This document shows positions 4,630-7,202 of a stretch of DNA of 7,202 bases, piece by piece. Source of the DNA: an uncultured Gemmatimonadota bacterium (GTDB lineage: Bacteria; Gemmatimonadota; Gemmatimonadetes; Gemmatimonadales; Gemmatimonadaceae); contig CAMLEQ010000196.1 of NCBI GenBank assembly GCA_946479015.1, positions 1 to 7,202 of the forward strand. The letters are read 5' to 3'. Under the pieces are notes generated by a model that was not told the origin of the DNA, did not search any database, and was given only the letters and a program-made list of their open reading frames with translations. The translations under genes were made by a program, and so were the position numbers. Position 1 is the first letter of the stretch. Every line of letters starts with the position of its first letter.

Positions 4630-7079
4630 TCGTCCTCGCTCGTCTCGTAGAAGCGTGCGACTTCGTCTCGTATCTCCTCCCACCTCCCGATTACGCGGCG
4701 GGCGGGGGGGAGCGTTGCCAGCAGCTCGCGTCCGTAGCGCTTGGTGAGCACGCGCGAGTCGCACAGCACCACCACGCCGCGGTCCGTGGCCGTGCGGATG
4801 AGCCGCCCGAATCCCTGCTTGAGGCGCAGTCCCGCGTGCGGGAGCATGAACTCCTGAAAGCTGTCCCCGCCGCGGTCATCGATCGCCTCGCAGTGCGCGG
4901 CGGTGAGCGGCTCGCTCGGCACCCGGAACGGGAGCTTGGAGAGCACGAGCCCGCGCAGCGCCCGGCCGGAGACGTCCACCCCTTCCCAGAACGACGCGGT
5001 GCCGAGCAGGATGGCGCGGCCGGAGTCGCGGAAGCGCTGGAGGAGCGCGTCGCGGCCGTCCTCGCCGTGCACGAGCAACGGCCACCGGCGATCCGTGCCG
5101 CGCGCGCGCAGCTCTACCGCCGCGGCGCGCACGTCGCGGTGGCTCGTGAACAGCCCGAACACGCCGCCGTCGGAGGCCTGGGCGAGATCGAGGAGCACGC
5201 GCACCACCGCGCGGAAGTGCGCCGACGGATCGACGTTGGGCGCCGGCGCATCGGACGGCACGGCGAGCACCGCCTGCCGCCGGTAGTCGAAGGGCGAGGG
5301 GAAGATCGCCGTGGAGGGCTCCACGTCCGGCTCGTCGAGGCCGAGCCGCTGCTGGAGGAAGCCGAACCGCTCGCCGGTCGCCAGCGTCGCGCTCGTGATC
5401 ACCGCGGTGTCCACGCGCCGGAAGAGATCCTCGCGCAGGATCGGCGCGATGTCGAGCGGCACGGAGGTGGCCGCCACGTTGCGCTCGCGCCCCCGGACCT
5501 CGAGCCAGCGCACGGTGCTCTCGCCGCCATCGGGCGGGCGAAGCGCGCGCACGAGCCCGTCGCCCACCATCTCGAGCCGCCGCGCCACGCCGCGCATCTC
5601 GCCGAGCAGGGGGGCGACGGCCTCGCGCCGGCGCTCGTCCATCTCGAGCCGCTCGCGCACGAGCGCGAGCCCGTCGTGCAGCAGCGCGATCTCGCGCAGC
5701 AGGTCGGTGAGCGCCGCGTCGAGCCCCCCCTGCCACACCGGGTGCTCGGCGAAGGAGCCGGTGAGCCGCACCACCGACTCGCCGCTCGCGCGCAGCAGCT
5801 CGTCGAGCACGTCGAACACGAGCGCGCCCTTGTCGCGCGCCGCGTGCACCGACGGCGCGAGCCGGGAGTGCACGAGGTCGAGGCTGGCGACGCTGTACAG
5901 GTCGTCCTGCGCCGAGAGCCGCTGCACGAGCGCGCCGAGCAGCCCCTTCCCGCGGCGCTCCAGGCGCGAGAGCAGCCGCTGCAGCGTGCGCCGCGTGACG
6001 GTGCTCCCGAGGTGCGCGGCGGCCGCGTCCTCCAGGTGGTGCCCTTCGTCCACCACCAGCCGCCGGTACGCGGGGAGCACCGCCGCATCCCCCCAGTTCT
6101 GCTGCGCGCGCCGCACGGCCAGGTCGGAGAGGAGCAGGTGGTGGTTCACCACGATCACGTCGGCCTGCGCCGCGCGCCGTCTCGCCTGAAAGAGGAAGCA
6201 CCGGTCGAAGTGCGGGCACTTCAGCCGTCCGCAGAGATCCGGCTCCGCGGCGACCTCGTCCCACACCTCCGGCTTCGGCGGCGCCGGGAGGTCGGCGAGG
6301 GAGCCATCGCTCGTGCGCTCCGCCCACGCGCGCAGCCGGGAGATCTCCGCCGCCACATCGTCTTCGAACAGCCCCGCGGCCGCGCTCCCCGCCTGCTCCA
6401 GCCGGTTGAGGCAGAGATAGTTCCGCCACCCCTTGAGCAGCGCGAAGCGCACCGGCTGGTCGCCGAGCGCGCGCTGGAGGAAGGGGAGGTCCTTCCCCAC
6501 GAGCTGCTCCTGCAGGTTGATCGTGTTCGTGCTCACGATCGTGCGCTCGCCGTTCGCCGCCGCCCAGCGGAGCGCCGGCACGAGATAGCCGAGCGACTTC
6601 CCCACCCCGGTCCCCGCCTCGAGCAGCGCGACCCCGCCGCCGTTGTACAGCCTCGCGATCGTCCCCGCCATCGCGCGCTGGCTCGGCCGGTCCTCCCAGC
6701 GCGGGAGGCTCGCCGCCACCGCGCCGCGCGGGCCGAGCACCTCCGCCACCTCCTCGGGCTCCAGCGCCGTGACCTCGCGCTCGCGCGGGACCTCGACCAC
6801 CACGTACAGCTCGCGCGCGTCGTTGTCGATGATCCCGAAGCCGATCCCGCCATCGTGCAGGCGCACGGCGATCTCGAGGTCGGCATCCGACGGCTCGAGC
6901 ACGCCGGAGGGGTGGTTGTGCAGCAGCATCTCCCCCCGCTGCGCCGCCCCTGGGAGCGCGAGCACGCTCCGCACGTCGCCGCGCGCCACCACCCGCGCCG
7001 TGCGCACGACGCCGTCCTCGTCCACCGTCGCGACGAAGCACACCTCGCGCCCCCCCGCCAGCCGGATCGCCGCGCGCAT
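4626..7079 (-). CDS. dinG: DinG/XPD-family Fe-S DNA helicase with N-terminal RadC-like JAMM/MPN domain
   Basis: An 817-residue superfamily 2 helicase; DinG/XPD proteins unwind DNA 5' to 3' and clear R-loops and other structures. Helicase motifs in order: Walker A GTGVGKS (156-162), Ia STNTINLQEQLVGKDLP (183-199), Fe-S cysteines C223, C283, C288 and C294 (the last three spaced 5 and 6 as in E. coli DinG), Walker B DEGHH (344-348), SATL (563-566), motif V GTASFWEGVDVSG (693-705) and motif VI QGFGRLIRT (755-763). All key residues are present. Residues 1-100 are an extra domain: E12, then HNHPSG (H54, H56) and PSDAD (S64, D67) form a complete JAMM metal site like that of RadC, followed by a RadC-like GFGIIDNDARELYVVVE strand. 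E. coli DinG is 716 residues, so the surplus matches the added domain; Bacillus DinG instead carries an exonuclease there. ATG 7079 is the first start candidate seen in an open frame that continues to the window edge, so the true start may lie upstream. The 3' end overlaps the FAH gene by GTGA. Confidence 0.94.
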   Translation of the reverse strand: MRAAIRLAGGREVCFVATVDEDGVVRTARVVARGDVRSVLALPGAAQRGEMLLHNHPSGVLEPSDADLEIAVRLHDGGIGFGIIDNDARELYVVVEVPREREVTALEPEEVAEVLGPRGAVAASLPRWEDRPSQRAMAGTIARLYNGGGVALLEAGTGVGKSLGYLVPALRWAAANGERTIVSTNTINLQEQLVGKDLPFLQRALGDQPVRFALLKGWRNYLCLNRLEQAGSAAAGLFEDDVAAEISRLRAWAERTSDGSLADLPAPPKPEVWDEVAAEPDLCGRLKCPHFDRCFLFQARRRAAQADVIVVNHHLLLSDLAVRRAQQNWGDAAVLPAYRRLVVDEGHHLEDAAAAHLGSTVTRRTLQRLLSRLERRGKGLLGALVQRLSAQDDLYSVASLDLVHSRLAPSVHAARDKGALVFDVLDELLRASGESVVRLTGSFAEHPVWQGGLDAALTDLLREIALLHDGLALVRERLEMDERRREAVAPLLGEMRGVARRLEMVGDGLVRALRPPDGGESTVRWLEVRGRERNVAATSVPLDIAPILREDLFRRVDTAVITSATLATGERFGFLQQRLGLDEPDVEPSTAIFPSPFDYRRQAVLAVPSDAPAPNVDPSAHFRAVVRVLLDLAQASDGGVFGLFTSHRDVRAAAVELRARGTDRRWPLLVHGEDGRDALLQRFRDSGRAILLGTASFWEGVDVSGRALRGLVLSKLPFRVPSEPLTAAHCEAIDDRGGDSFQEFMLPHAGLRLKQGFGRLIRTATDRGVVVLCDSRVLTKRYGRELLATLPPARRVIGRWEEIRDEVARFYETSEDE

Positions 7080-7105
7080 GGCGGCGGAGGCGGCGGGAGC
7101 GACAC

Positions 7106-7133
7106 GGGAAGCGGGAAGCGGGAAGCGGGACGC
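7106..7133. repeat. Four-unit 7-bp tandem repeat upstream of the helicase gene
   Basis: Three exact GGGAAGC units (7106-7126) are followed by one variant, GGGACGC (7127-7133). They begin 27 bases upstream of the helicase ATG (7079), in the putative leader or promoter. On the - strand they read GCTTCCC, pyrimidine-rich, so they provide no ribosome-binding site. The remaining bases to 7202 are extremely GC-rich, with a 10-bp palindrome CCCGCGCGGG (7162-7171); no gene, convincing promoter or Shine-Dalgarno could be found there. Confidence 0.75.
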
Positions 7134-7202
7134 GGTGAATGTGGACAGCGGGGCCGTGCGACCCGCGCGGGGCCCGCGGTCCCCGCCCCGGCCCCCGGCA
7201 CG

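Noticed and set aside
4876..7041. A 721-codon - strand open frame overlapping the helicase in another frame
   Set aside because: Its translation is almost entirely Arg, Ala and Gly with no domain signature. It is an out-of-frame reading of the helicase gene.

Overview
The window is a gene-dense stretch of a high-GC bacterial chromosome (roughly 65-70 % GC by eye), with strong C/G third-position bias, GTG starts and start/stop overlaps. It has five complete protein genes and the 3' part of a sixth. Together, a LexA with a non-enterobacterial recognition helix, a DapL-like aminotransferase and a DinG-type helicase fused to a RadC-like domain point to a soil or freshwater Gemmatimonadota-like lineage. 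That assignment is inference, and nothing in the window fixes the species.

Layout. On the + strand, the C-terminal two thirds of glutamyl-tRNA synthetase (gltX, 2-943) are followed by a 90-bp gap and lexA (1034-1687). The gap holds a sigma70-like promoter (940-969) and a 27-bp near-perfect palindrome (986-1012), a candidate LexA operator or leader hairpin. LexA ends at a strong intrinsic terminator (1721-1761). The right arm of its hairpin is also the last coding sequence of the convergent gene.

The rest is on the - strand and reads right to left. First comes a DinG-family Fe-S helicase carrying an N-terminal RadC-like JAMM/MPN domain (7079-4626). It overlaps by GTGA a fumarylacetoacetate-hydrolase-family gene (4629-4015). 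Next is a 205-bp imperfect inverted repeat (3828-4032) that contains the stop codon of the FAH gene. Beyond it are a class I/II aminotransferase resembling LL-diaminopimelate aminotransferase (3786-2602), possibly leaderless, and, again overlapping by GTGA, a membrane-anchored TonB-like protein of unknown function (2605-1739).

How it fits together. LexA represses the SOS response, and dinG is a classical SOS gene in E. coli, so a damage-response link within about 6 kb is plausible but unproven. The FAH, aminotransferase and TonB-like genes look like metabolism and envelope functions that share transcription units. The most unusual items are the JAMM-DinG fusion, the large inverted repeat that supplies the end of the FAH gene, and the palindrome in front of lexA.
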